40,163 nucleotides of DNA from Parasitella parasitica. Taxonomy: Eukaryota > Mucoromycota > Mucoromycetes > Mucorales > Mucoraceae. Of this stretch, positions 1 to 9,998 are shown piece by piece. The notes under the pieces are model-generated. The model was not told the origin of the DNA. It searched no databases and saw only the letters and a list, made by a program, of their open reading frames with translations. Position numbers and translations under genes: made by a program. The stretch spans positions 33,181 through 73,343 of the forward strand of contig MU619270.1 of assembly GCA_025201805.1 (NCBI GenBank), given 5' to 3'. Numbering within the stretch: the first letter of the stretch is position 1; the number at the start of each line of letters is the position of its first letter.

Positions 1-9
1 AGGCTGGTT

Positions 10-1473
10 CTATAACATGCCAGAATCTCTCAATGCGTTTTGTAGTAACGTTTCTTTCACGGCAGCAAATACAAATCGAATCTACAATAAAACATCAATA
101 CATTAAGGTATCAACCAAGAAGAGCAAGGAACTTACATTGGATGTGTCTGTAGCTTGTGTGAGGCTAATTATCAAACAATTAAATTAAGCGATTTTTTCT
201 GGTAGTCCAAAATGCAATACTTACTGAGGATAGATGTTGAGGTTGCTTCTGTTACACTGTAGAAATCTCCAGAGAATATATTTAGCTGCCTTATTGGCAT
301 CATTGCCTCCTCCATAGTCCGGAAAGTAATTTTTTAGCGGCGAGCCAGCAATCTTAGCTTTAAATACATCAACTTTGTTTAAAAATAGCATGATAGAAGA
401 ATTGATAAACCATCTGCTGTTGACAATGGATTCGAACAAAGCCAGGCTCTCTAGCATGCGGTTCTACAGTAAATATTTAAGTATGACTGATTTACTGCCG
501 TGCTGTGTCCATGTTACCTGATTAGATTCTTCTAATAAAACTTGATCGTACTCGCTCAGTGCAACACAGAAAATAATAGATGTCACTGAGTCGAAGCAAT
601 GAATCCACTTCTTTCGTTCTGAGCGCTGTCCACCAACATCAAACATGCTTTAAAAGGAATTTAATTCACACGTTGATGGTACTGATTGCCTTTTATCATC
701 ATAACTTACTGTATTAATAAACTACCCAATTGAAATTGTATTTCAGTAATGCCTGTAGTTTTAAGTCTCGCCCGCAAGACATCTTGTTCGTTTGGTACAT
801 AATTCGCTTGCTCGATACGATCTAAAGAATCAAAAAAGCTTTTCAGAGCATTAAATGATTTGCTATCATTATTTATAATATATGGTCTTACTATGGTGCT
901 GAATCTATTAGATAAAATCCATACTCTCCTTTCGCCAAGCATGATTTTACAGTGGGATCTTGCCATAATAGTTTCGTCAACGCAATTATTTCAGGACTTA
1001 ATTGACTTTTAGGATTTCCAGATACACGATATGATAGTATTCTGTCAACGTTGTCCTAAAACATACTTTAATAAACAGTTGCTCTAGCAAATATGTGTAA
1101 ATTTATACGTTTAATTCGCTTCGTTCAAATGTCAAGTCAGAATCTTGTACTGCTTGAACTATAGTCTGTGCCGAATCTACTACATTTCTATACACTGTTG
1201 CTCTCCACGAGAATAATTCTTCATTAGTATAGCCATTCAAGTTTATTATCTTCATTTGTTTTAATATAGTTGATTTTCCAGATTCGCCACTGCCTGTATG
1301 TGATGTAAATCTTAAAATCATACCTCATGTTTTTTTAAAAAAAAATAAATACCTAATAGCAATATTTTGCAATCTTTTTCTCGGCTGCTTCTTTCTTTTT
1401 CGATTTGTTTATCGATTTCATTACTTTTTTGATGTTCTTGATTGTCTTCTTCTGCGGATTGACATAACCCCAT
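10..1473 (-). CDS. Heterotrimeric G-protein alpha subunit, 8 exons
   Basis: GTP-binding switch that relays seven-transmembrane receptor signals at the inner face of the plasma membrane. Exons on the minus strand: 1473-1353, 1293-1109, 1055-892, 838-710, 647-518, 463-225, 164-137 and 81-10; they join to 355 codons plus stop, the normal family length. The protein starts MGLCQS, giving Gly2 for N-myristoylation and Cys4 for palmitoylation. Visible motifs are the P-loop GSGESGKST (split by intron 1), the switch I region [11 protein letters not shown] with the catalytic arginine, switch [14 protein letters not shown] with the catalytic glutamine, NKVD for guanine recognition, and TQATDTSN at the usual TCAT position. 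The C-terminus is DSGML, so there is no cysteine at -4 and the protein should not be a pertussis-toxin substrate. The fungal class cannot be fixed by eye. Family identity is secure. Confidence 0.96.
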
Positions 1474-2691
1474 TTCTCCTATTGACTTCACTCAATAATT
1501 AAGCTTGACAAGTTCGTTAAATTAGCGATAAAAGGATGCTCGATTGCTATAGTAAAGACAAGATTTTTGGGCTGGTATTGTTGATATAGTACGCCTGTTT
1601 CTTCGCCTCGGTGAAAAATATGAATAAAAAGAAAACAGAAAAAAAAAGAGTGTGTTTACAAGCTTACATGTTTATTCTAGATTATGGATGTGAAAGTTTG
1701 GTTGACCCAATCAGAAAGCAATTAAGACATGGTGATGGGGACTTAATATTCTTGCCTTCCTGAGTGGCAAAAGTTTCAGGTCTCAAGACACAAACATTAA
1801 GATCGGTAGATAACTTTAACAGTGATACTCATAATACGAACACATTACCTTATTTATACATCTATAGACTCGACTTTCAGACTTTACTTCTAGAAGAGGC
1901 AAAAACTCAAAAGACTATATTTGCCAAGTTCAAATACATGTTACACTACTCTAATATTAACACATAGAAGCAATTCGAATTTGGCGATCTTGAGTTGCGT
2001 AGTGTTTTATACTCTATCTAGCACATTTTGTTAAAGATTAATGAATAATGCTGGCAATATCAGCATTTATACGAATACAATTAAGTTATCAGCGTGAAAC
2101 ATTTATTAAAAACCTCTATTCATCTTTCTTTTTAAAGTCTAAATCAACATATTAACAACGAGTTCATCATTTACTTAATGCAAAGTTTTACAGTGGTAAA
2201 TCCATTAAAGAAAGAAAACGTAGACGGATTGCTAAGAGCGCCAATGTATGCTATGATAAGATTAATCGGTTAGAATACGTAGCAAGACACCTACAAGAAT
2301 ACCTAGTACTTTTATACCCAAAGATTACTTTGAGCTTCAACTTAATCGGTCATTTAAGCTGCTTTTGATCCAAAGTAAAACCTTCAATTTATACATTTTG
2401 ATTGTAAACAATTTTCTTCTTGGATAAACAAAGTATAAAAAGTATATTATGCATTTATAAATATTGTAGACAATATAAATCAAAATCTGCTTTTTTTTTT
2501 CACGCATCCATCCCAATAAAATGATAGAATTGGATGCATGCAAGGCCACCACAAATGCAGTGCTCTGATCCGGCCTACGTCACGCTTCTATGAACAATTG
2601 TGAAATCCCCTGCTTGTTCATGGAAAAAAAACTCCACAGGAAAACTTCCCACTTTCCACCTCTCTTTATCTCTCCCCACTCTCTTAACAAA
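1474..2691. other. Divergent intergenic region, Galpha / QCR9
   Basis: About 1.2 kb of AT-rich DNA between two divergently transcribed genes. It must contain both promoters. I see no convincing open frame, RNA gene or repeat. The last roughly 60 bases before the QCR9 ATG are pyrimidine-rich (CTTCCCACTTTCCACCTCTC), a common fungal transcription-start context. Confidence 0.6.
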
Positions 2692-2957
2692 ATGCCTGCC
2701 GCACCTGCTTCTGGTTTGACCCGTACCATCTACAATACTTTCTTCAAGAAGAATTCCATCTTTGTCACCTCCATCTTTGCTGGCGCCATTGCTTTCGAAG
2801 TTGCTTTTGATTCCACCTCTACTAAGGTTTGGGACCATCTTAACAAGGGCGTAAGTGTATTTTGTTATTTTACCTTTGGTTAATTATTGATATTAACATC
2901 ATGTTTTTTTCTTAGAAACAATGGAAGGACATCAAGGACAAGTACGCATCCGAATAA
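2692..2957 (+). CDS. QCR9: Cytochrome b-c1 complex subunit 9
   Basis: Small single-pass inner-membrane subunit of respiratory complex III. Exons 2692-2850 and 2916-2957 join to 66 codons plus stop; yeast Qcr9 is also 66 residues. The protein runs from MPAAPASGLTRTIYNTFFKK through a hydrophobic segment (NSIFVTSIFAGAIAFEVAFD) to WDHLNKG, then exon 2 KQWKDIKDKYASE. The YNTFFKKNSIFV start, the AGAIAFE membrane centre and the NKGKQWKDIK tail are the family's hallmark pattern. The intron has a GTAAGT donor and a T-rich TTAG acceptor. The gene is tail-to-tail with the Ind1-type gene, 105 bp apart. The start is the first ATG after a pyrimidine-rich leader. Confidence 0.95.
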
Positions 2958-3062
2958 ATTATTTAAAACAATCGCAACAACCACAAAACCATTTAGTAGA
3001 CAAAATAATCAGCTCAAATTACCCTCCAAATAAAAAACTCATGTAAAAAAACTTGTCTTTTT

Positions 3063-4246
3063 TTATCTATTTTCTTGTAAACGGTTCAACATATTCTGCG
3101 TAATGGAACGATAATGACTAGAAAAGGGGCTATCAGGTTGGGATATGACAATAGGTTTGCCTAAATCTGATAATGTACAAATATCAGCATGGAGTGGCAC
3201 TTGACCTAAAAGAGGAACATTAAAATCCTCGGCCATTCGAGCAGCACCATCATGACCAAAAATATGCGATTCATGTTGACAATTGGGACAGATAAAGAGT
3301 GACATATTTTGTATCATGCCCAAAATCTATATTTTGATTAGTTGCCATGGTAACTATTTGACATTTGACAGCTGTTTTACTTACTGGTACATTGACTTTT
3401 TTAAACATGTTGACACCTTTGACTGCATCAATAAGTGCAATATCCTGAGGTGTGGAGATAATGACAGCACCTATAGAGGTTTTAGAGCCTTAAGCTATAT
3501 AAAATATAAAAAATAATTTACCATCTACAACGATTTGTTGACTAATGGTTAATTGAACATCACCTGTTCCTGGTGGCATGTCAATCACTAGAAGATCTAA
3601 TTGTCCCCAGTCAACTTGATGTAAAAGCTGTTGAAGGGCTTTCATCACCATCAATCCTCTCCATACAACAGGTGCATCTTGGTCCACTAAAAATCCCATA
3701 GACATGCATTTGACACCATAATTTGTCAAAGGTATTAATCGGTCACCTTGTTGACAATTGGGTATTAGTCGAGGAATCAAATGTTCATGTTGATAGCTTT
3801 TTACCTTTCTCGCTTAGTTCTGGCTCCCCTTTCAAGTTCATCAATTTTGGTACAGATGGTCCAAAGATATCTGCATCTAATATGCCTACCCTTTTTTTCA
3901 TACCAGCAGCAGCCAAAGCGATATTGACTTTTTTTTTGTTTTGTGGGTATCATGAACTTTTCTACTACTTATATTGCTCAAAGAGCCTTACCTGCTGTTG
4001 TAGATTTACCAACACCACCTTTTCCTGATGCTACAACTACAACGTTCTTGACACCAGCAATTGGCATTTTTTTTGGTAATCCACGTTGCGCTCTAGGTAT
4101 AGTAGGTGCTGGTGTATGTCGAGGTAAACCCTACTTTGTTAGTTAATCTCGGTTGAAATTCGTATTTTATTTGTATGTCCTTTTACCAATGGGTTTTCAT
4201 GCAGTAAGGTTCGAAATGTAGTAAATGCTCTTCTACTAACAAACAT
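3063..4246 (-). CDS. IND1: Mitochondrial Fe-S P-loop ATPase, Ind1/NUBPL type
   Basis: Mrp/NBP35-family ATPase that delivers Fe-S clusters for assembly of respiratory complex I in the mitochondrial matrix. Exons on the minus strand are 4246-4187, 4130-3992, 3927-3805, 3746-3522, 3470-3385 and 3326-3063, joining to 298 residues (human NUBPL 319). The N-terminus [15 protein letters not shown] is rich in Arg/Ser/Thr and has no acidic residue until the Glu after this segment, a typical mitochondrial presequence. Then come [20 protein letters not shown], the deviant Walker [45 protein letters not shown], the Walker B-like [22 protein letters not shown] and the cluster-binding CPNC motif. An in-frame upstream ATG at 4348 would add 34 hydrophobic residues; I chose 4246 because the presequence begins there. 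Introns are 52-65 nt, several with clear branch points. Complex III subunit QCR9 lies tail-to-tail downstream. Confidence 0.93.
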
Positions 4247-5395
4247 AGTTTTTGTGTGAAAGATTGCTAATGAATGCTTGGAAGGTAAGTCAAACAACAG
4301 CAAGGCTATCAAAAAGTGGGGTTTCAATAACACCAAGAAGTGTGACATTTTTGTGTTGTCAATGACAGCATCTACGTCTGTTTACTCTGATTTAACACAT
4401 ATCTAATAGTGAATACACTATAAACCAAACCATCTTTTTAAACTGACTTCTTTGGTGAGACTTTCTACAAGCACTTTAGCTTAAGTCAATAGTAACATTA
4501 ATTTATATTTTGATTCTCTCCTAGTAGTAGTAGGTGTGCATGTTTGGGATAGTCCTAACCCCCCCTTTTTTTTTACATGTTTTCGGCAGAGACTTAACGT
4601 ATTACCATAGAAATAAGAGATAGAATGGACAGGTAAGATACCACATGTAAGATAAAGATATAGAGCTACAATAGCTATGGTAAATGGTTCTTGTCTTGAG
4701 TGAAATTTAAGGATGATTTTTGAGGCGCAGAAAAAAGCAAAAACCACTGTTGGTTTTTAGTGTTGAAGTACAAAATATTCCATGGACCCTTTAGGATGGG
4801 TAGCAGTAAATAAATTAAAAACAAAACTAACTTGGCTTTTCATCACAACTCAAATCTAGAAACAACTTAAAACGTGTTTTGATACAGATTGTTGTTTTTT
4901 GCCCAAGCAAATGTGAAGATGTGGAAACAGACAAATAAACGGAATAAATGACTAAGGAAGCGCTGCTCATTGTGTAGAGATTGTAAAGAAATCTAGAAAG
5001 AATATATATTATATCTTCGGAAGATGACAGAGTGTCTAGGGGGACAACCTTCATTCAATAAGATGAAAGCTTTGACTAAGCATTTAATGGATCCCATTTA
5101 ATTAGTTGAGTTTATTGAAGATGACACTAAAAAGAAGTTATTAGCACTGGGTAGGACTATTGAAAGTGCATGTATAAGCAAATCACACCACGGAATTGTC
5201 TCCCTCAAAGTTACCAAACAAATATCACACATGCTAGTACAGAACATCTACTGGTAATAAATATTTGGATACAAAATAAAATTAGACAGTGCGTGCTTCG
5301 CTCTGTCTCACAGCCACCATGTCTTGGTTTTTATATAATTATGATCTGAAAAACGTTGGTTTCTGTGTACAACATCGTATATACGCACATTTTTA
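4247..5395. other. Intergenic region with a repeat-like segment
   Basis: AT-rich DNA upstream of the Ind1-type gene. The stretch around 4560-4790 resembles 20565-20790 (see the repeat entries). The rest shows no convincing coding frame or RNA gene. A C-run followed by a T-run lies near 4560-4575. Confidence 0.5.
4565..4790. repeat. Degenerate dispersed repeat, copy 1
   Basis: By eye this segment aligns loosely with 20565-20790. Shared ordered blocks are a GCAGAGnCTTAA block, a purine-rich ATAGA..ATGG block, ATAGAGCTACAA followed by TAGCTA, then TAAA-GGTT-TTGT and TTTGAGG/TTCTGAGG. The order and spacing are kept while many bases differ, as expected of an old, decayed repeat family. I see no intact coding frame or terminal repeat, so I cannot name the element. 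Confidence 0.35.
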
Positions 5396-5785
5396 TCAAT
5401 AAAACATTTTTGTTCGATAGCGCTGAGTTGTCGCTCTGTTTTCCAGGTTTGATTGGAGTTGTACGATTCCTTTAGCGCAGAAATTATGAGCAAAGCGTTT
5501 AATATATGGCTTTTGAAATACTAATATACTACACATACCCCAGTAACAATTAGGTGATGCTCGGATAGCCCTGATCATATCTGTATCAAAAAGAGCAAAA
5601 TAAAGCCTGTCTTTATGTACCATCAAATCAGGCATGATCATTGCCATCTGAGCATAACTTGGTTCCCACTGGGCGATGTCTTTATCAAAACTTATCTGCA
5701 AAAACAGTTTTATTTTTCTATTGCCGTTAGCATCCTGCTGTGGGGTTGAAGAACTAGCGGGAAGATGGTGAGCAATTTAAGTCAT
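5396..5785 (-). pseudogene. Coding-like relic, unrecognised protein fragment
   Basis: On the minus strand a frame without stops runs from about 5785 to 5396 and reads like real protein in its first two thirds: ASSSTPQQDANGNRK, then FDKDIAQWEPSYAQMAMIMP, DLMVHKDRLYFALFDTDMIR and ASPNCYWG. There is no usable ATG near the beginning and a stop lies just upstream. After CYWG the frame becomes less protein-like, while a second frame (down to 5308) opens across it. A 3' piece may have been joined by splicing or lost by a frameshift. I do not recognise the family. It could be a decayed member of a lineage-specific gene family or an exon of an unmodelled gene. Confidence 0.35.
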
Positions 5786-6352
5786 AAATATCAGATGTTT
5801 GCTCATAGCCTCTGCCAAAATGATCGCTAGACTGAGATCTAACTTGCAAAACATAGCATTGACTTGACGCTATCTGGTAACATATTTATAAAGTTATTAG
5901 GTGATGAAACAAATTCGCATATCAAAATTGCATATAAAATCGCTGATAGGCTCACTAAATACGGCAGAAATAGCATTTATGGAATATAAAATGCACAAAT
6001 GTGCATAATGAAAAAATTGGGCACATTAAGCTGTTTAAATGTGCATAGCAAAACCAACAAGATTTTTAAGGTAACCTATCAAAGCAATTAGATTGTGATA
6101 TATAATCACTAGTTGTAATGAAAGCTTGTGTTATATCAATAACATACTATAGAAGGACTTGTAGTTAGATCAAAGAAGAGCTAAAGCCAATGTGCGTGGA
6201 TGAAACAAGGATTTACACCGCATGTGCTCTATATATTAAACCTTAGTTACAGTCGTACTATATAGACACTTCTACAGTACATCAGAGTTTCATCATACAC
6301 AAGTTATTTTAATTAATCGTTCTATGTGTCTAAAATTTTTGTTTATTCATGA
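5786..6352. other. Intergenic region downstream of the F-box gene
   Basis: AT-rich, with many short stops in all frames. A small local redundancy (AAATGTGCATAATGAAA / AAATGTGCATAGCAAA near 5996-6050) is visible. No gene or RNA supported. Confidence 0.5.
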
Positions 6353-8317
6353 TCACCATTCTTCATCTTCACCTCCAGTTTCAACTTTATATTCTATTAC
6401 ATCATAATCTTCGAATGCATAAGAAAGTGGGGAATTTAGGGCTCTATGGATGATTGCTTCACTGACGGTTAAGAATGATTGACCCACAAATATCATGAGA
6501 GTCTTGATAGAAAAACAGGAAAGGTGAAGTACAACAGACTCTTTCGGTCTTGATTCAAACTGACTCTTGGATATCGGTTTTGCAGCAGCGTTTGGAGCTG
6601 CGTTAGTTTTAAAATAAATTTTCTTCTCTGCTTGTTTGATACTTAGCCAAAGGTAGAATTGCTCAGACCAAACCAATAATACCTCTTTCAAAGTCTCTTC
6701 AAAGTATTCATAGGCACAATGATTATCTCCAAGATAGTTATCAGGCATTAGATAGCGGATCGGTAGAGAAGCAAAGATAAATTGATCGAATGATATGTGG
6801 CACATGTAAATATGGAATATTCTGTCACCAATGCTAGGAAAAGCTACGTGGCAGTTTACTAACTTGAGAACTTTTAATTCAGGGCATACACCACCTATAT
6901 CGTAGAATGCATTTTGATATACCCAAGCACTGCATATTTCAAGTGAGCGCAATGATGTCTTAAAACCACGACGGAAAACACCATCGTCTTCGTTGATGTA
7001 ATGAGCAATCACCTTAATCTCTTTGATTTCAGGGAACTTTTTCAGGATATTTAAAAAGACCATTTCCTCTATAAACTGACTCAGTTGTCCTGCATATAAA
7101 CAACTGTCTCTCGGGACGCTGTGATTCAAGAAGTCAATCTCCAATCTATCGAGGGGAATTCCTGTCTGCGATATCAGATTGACGTGATTGTACAATGACG
7201 CGATAGTTGGTATTTCCACAATAAAGTTTGCCATGCGGCTTGCATCTCTCAATGTTTTGACTTTCAAATGCATACTCATGTCATCCAAACTTCCAAATTC
7301 GTGGTATTGGAGGCTCAAGACATTGCAGTCGCCTCTCGCTGCTTTGCACACTGTGCTTAGATCATCTCGGGGCGGTATTTTGTAATCCAAGCTGTACTGT
7401 TTCAGATGTTTAAGAGCATTTATGATTCGATCGATATTCAGACTGACCAAGTCATCGACTTCAAATGGTAGTTCCAGACCAAATATATTGAAGTTGAAAC
7501 TCTCCGTGTTTGGATACTTGAACATCAAATACTCGATAAAACTTGGAAAACCGAGAGCGGTAATATCTAAAGTTTTGACACTTGCAACTTGCTGCACGTT
7601 CTCCTTTGCCCAAAGAATAAGCTGGTCCTTGTCCATTTCTCTGCCATTTTTTTCTAACGCTTCCAGATCCTCCATGTTTAAATAAAGCGCTTGCAAATTA
7701 CAACATCCTTTCAAAATCGTCTCCAGGTCCACTATATTATCGATTTCTCCGTACAAATCCAATGCATTCAAACTTTTAAATTCGCCGAGACGATGAATCA
7801 AGTCTTGCGAGTCAGTGTTGTTCTTTACCCATAGCTCGATGTGTTGCAAGGTACTTTTGAAAGTCAGTAATGCTTTGCTATAGCTGTCATTGAGAACATG
7901 TGAAGTTGGAATGCTCTTCAATTTTTTAAACTCTTCTCTCGACTGATTCGCGATTTTTGTCATAGTTTCAAGGAAATGACTCATTCGAAGATTAGTGAAC
8001 ACATTTCCATTTAATTCTTCAATGTTCGGTGTAAATGCTAGTTGTAAAAGCGCATCGACAATATCGTTGTCAGCGAGCGCTGGCACCATTAGATGCTTTA
8101 TATGGCGACCTTTCTCTGGTTTTTTGGCCAAATGATCTACTAATTTGATAACTCTATCCTGATGGTGGATCTCGATTGGTTTGCTAAGCATTGCTGTCTC
8201 GGCGGGGTCATCCCAAGCTCTACAGACTAATCTGCATGCTGAAAGTGCCGCAAGAGAATCTATTGAATTAAATATAATACTGAGAATTTCTTTAGGCAAT
8301 GATTTGTAAGTTGTCAT
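6353..8317 (-). CDS. F-box protein with leucine-rich-repeat-like body
   Basis: Single-exon gene of 654 codons. Residues about 4-45 (LPKEILSIIFNSIDSLAALS, then ACRLVCRAWDDPAE) form an F-box, the Skp1-binding module of SCF ubiquitin ligases. The rest is an irregular leucine-rich body with repeated pieces of the form L..L.L.g, such as LQHIELWV, LNALDLYG, LQALYLNM, VKTLDITALG and LKVLKLVN, consistent with degenerate LRRs that would bind substrate. The tail is acidic (TGGEDEEW). The likely role is substrate selection for ubiquitination; the substrate cannot be read from sequence. The gene has no introns, unlike most neighbours, which is common in expanded fungal F-box families. The start is the first ATG, directly before the F-box. 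Confidence 0.85.
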   Translation of the reverse strand: MTTYKSLPKEILSIIFNSIDSLAALSACRLVCRAWDDPAETAMLSKPIEIHHQDRVIKLVDHLAKKPEKGRHIKHLMVPALADNDIVDALLQLAFTPNIEELNGNVFTNLRMSHFLETMTKIANQSREEFKKLKSIPTSHVLNDSYSKALLTFKSTLQHIELWVKNNTDSQDLIHRLGEFKSLNALDLYGEIDNIVDLETILKGCCNLQALYLNMEDLEALEKNGREMDKDQLILWAKENVQQVASVKTLDITALGFPSFIEYLMFKYPNTESFNFNIFGLELPFEVDDLVSLNIDRIINALKHLKQYSLDYKIPPRDDLSTVCKAARGDCNVLSLQYHEFGSLDDMSMHLKVKTLRDASRMANFIVEIPTIASLYNHVNLISQTGIPLDRLEIDFLNHSVPRDSCLYAGQLSQFIEEMVFLNILKKFPEIKEIKVIAHYINEDDGVFRRGFKTSLRSLEICSAWVYQNAFYDIGGVCPELKVLKLVNCHVAFPSIGDRIFHIYMCHISFDQFIFASLPIRYLMPDNYLGDNHCAYEYFEETLKEVLLVWSEQFYLWLSIKQAEKKIYFKTNAAPNAAAKPISKSQFESRPKESVVLHLSCFSIKTLMIFVGQSFLTVSEAIIHRALNSPLSYAFEDYDVIEYKVETGGEDEEW

Positions 8318-9998
8318 ATTTTCAATATGTGAAAAGAAAGAAAGAGGCTTTTTTTTTTCATCAACAAAATCAAGTTAGCATAGACTCGCTCTTTCAATAC
8401 AATCACAGCAGCTTATCCTGACTATCGAACCTTCATCCAGATTCACGTACAACTTGGCAATCTATACGTTTGATAAAGAGCGAATGCCTTTATACTATGC
8501 AATTATCTGCTATTGTGGGGGTAGTAGTAGTTAGCAAATTACCACTTTTACCTAGAGCAGATACAATCTGATAAAGGCAATCAATAGATTTGTCACTGGA
8601 ATAACCTACGCATGGTATCTTATTCACGACATTAATTTTAGAGCTTGTGCCAAAAATTAGGATAATGTGGTCAATTATACAAGTTTGAGCGCGAGGCATA
8701 ATATGTATGATACAATAAAATGTTTTAATCTGTGAACATAGGCTCTATTTGTATGTGTTTTAAAGCCCTTACATTTCAAATGTGAAAAGCGCAATGTGAA
8801 TAGGAATTCATTAATTCAGGGTTTAAATACTATGCAACAAGTCCATAAAGGAGATTTTAAAAGTGGTCATTAGATCATATGTTGTATAAAGGTAGTTCAA
8901 GAAATCCAAAACAGAATATCGTATATAATAAAAGCAAGACATATATTACAAACTACTTGAACAGGGACTCCCCATCTTTGCAAAGTTCTTGAGTTTGTCT
9001 ATTTGATGTTGTGTAGGTTTGATATTTTGAGTTCACAATGAATCAATTGAATTTACTGAACAATAAAACAGGGAAACAACGGTACAAGTTTAGATTAAGC
9101 TTGCGTTACTTAAAACTCCCAACTGCCTCTACAAAATATGCTCATTTCCAATAGAGGGAACGTTGCCAAGAGTAGAAAGTAGGTTGTGCAAGCAACAAAT
9201 AGGAGGCTTGACCATATATTTCATGAGATAATTTAACGGATTAATAATAGTTGTAGGCAATTTTGTTTGGCAGCTACGAAAAAGCGAAAAGAGGTTGGTT
9301 AAATGTGAGCAAAATTGTCTGAATTGAGTGTGGAGACAGCTGGAAAATACATTGTTGATAAAAAAAGAGATAGTTTCAAGCTACTGAGCGATGAGGTTGA
9401 TGAGGCCTACAAAAGATGCCGAGCGTGGGATTCTTGTGTTGCTGAGGAATAGTACTTGCCAAAGCAAAGAAGCTCGTATTTAATCTTGGTTTTCTTTTTT
9501 TTTTTTTTTGGTGTTTGAACATTTGAATACATGTGTAACTGAATTATAAAGATAAATGAGTAAGGACGTGCATTCATCTCAATTAATTTATCCAGTCGCG
9601 TTGTACTCTTGGAGTCATAGATAGAGATACATGCGTACTAACAACCACAGTAACTACAATAAAATGCCCTTAATGAGTAAAGATCAATGGCGTTCAAAGG
9701 CCGTTATCGACTTGGTACTGGAACGCCGGCTGTGCAACTTGTGGGTTCTTTTACGATGTTGCAGGTTTGGATTAGAGTTGATGTTCTCAAGAGATCATTG
9801 ACAAGCGGATGTGCCCATACATTTTGACAAACTGCTACTATACTGGGTGCATAAAAAGATATTGAATCTAGTACACAGTTGAAGGCTCATTATGCATCGC
9901 TCCGCTTTGTTGCCACATCTCCGGTTAGGGCCTTTTATTTTTATCCCTCTCTTTTCTTCTCGTGTTCTTTTCTTTCCAAACAATAAACAAAATTCAGA
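8318..9998. other. Intergenic region upstream of HID1
   Basis: About 1.7 kb between divergently oriented F-box and HID1 genes. Apart from a short, weak spliced ORF at 8490-8699, I see only AT-rich DNA with homopolymer runs (T-run near 9488-9509). The last 60 bases before the HID1 ATG are pyrimidine-rich (CTCTCTTTTCTTCTCGTG), a likely start-site region. Confidence 0.5.
8490..8699 (-). other. Weak small ORF with intron-like signals
   Basis: Minus-strand ATG at 8699 opens about 58 codons (MPRAQTCIIDHIILIFGTSS...). A well-formed intron signature follows: donor GTAAAAGT, branch-like GCTAAC and acceptor ACAATAG, after which only six codons remain. No family resemblance is visible and the flanks show no further exon. 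It is probably a chance frame or a relic; I would not call it a gene without transcript data. Confidence 0.15.

Noticed and set aside
2575-2883. Open frames overlapping QCR9 on both strands
   Set aside because: The minus frame is antisense to QCR9; the plus frame starts in the leader and runs into the intron. The spliced QCR9 model explains the region.
4247-4348. Longer N-terminus of the Ind1-type protein from ATG 4348
   Set aside because: It would place a hydrophobic segment with no family counterpart before a good mitochondrial presequence; the downstream ATG is the better start.
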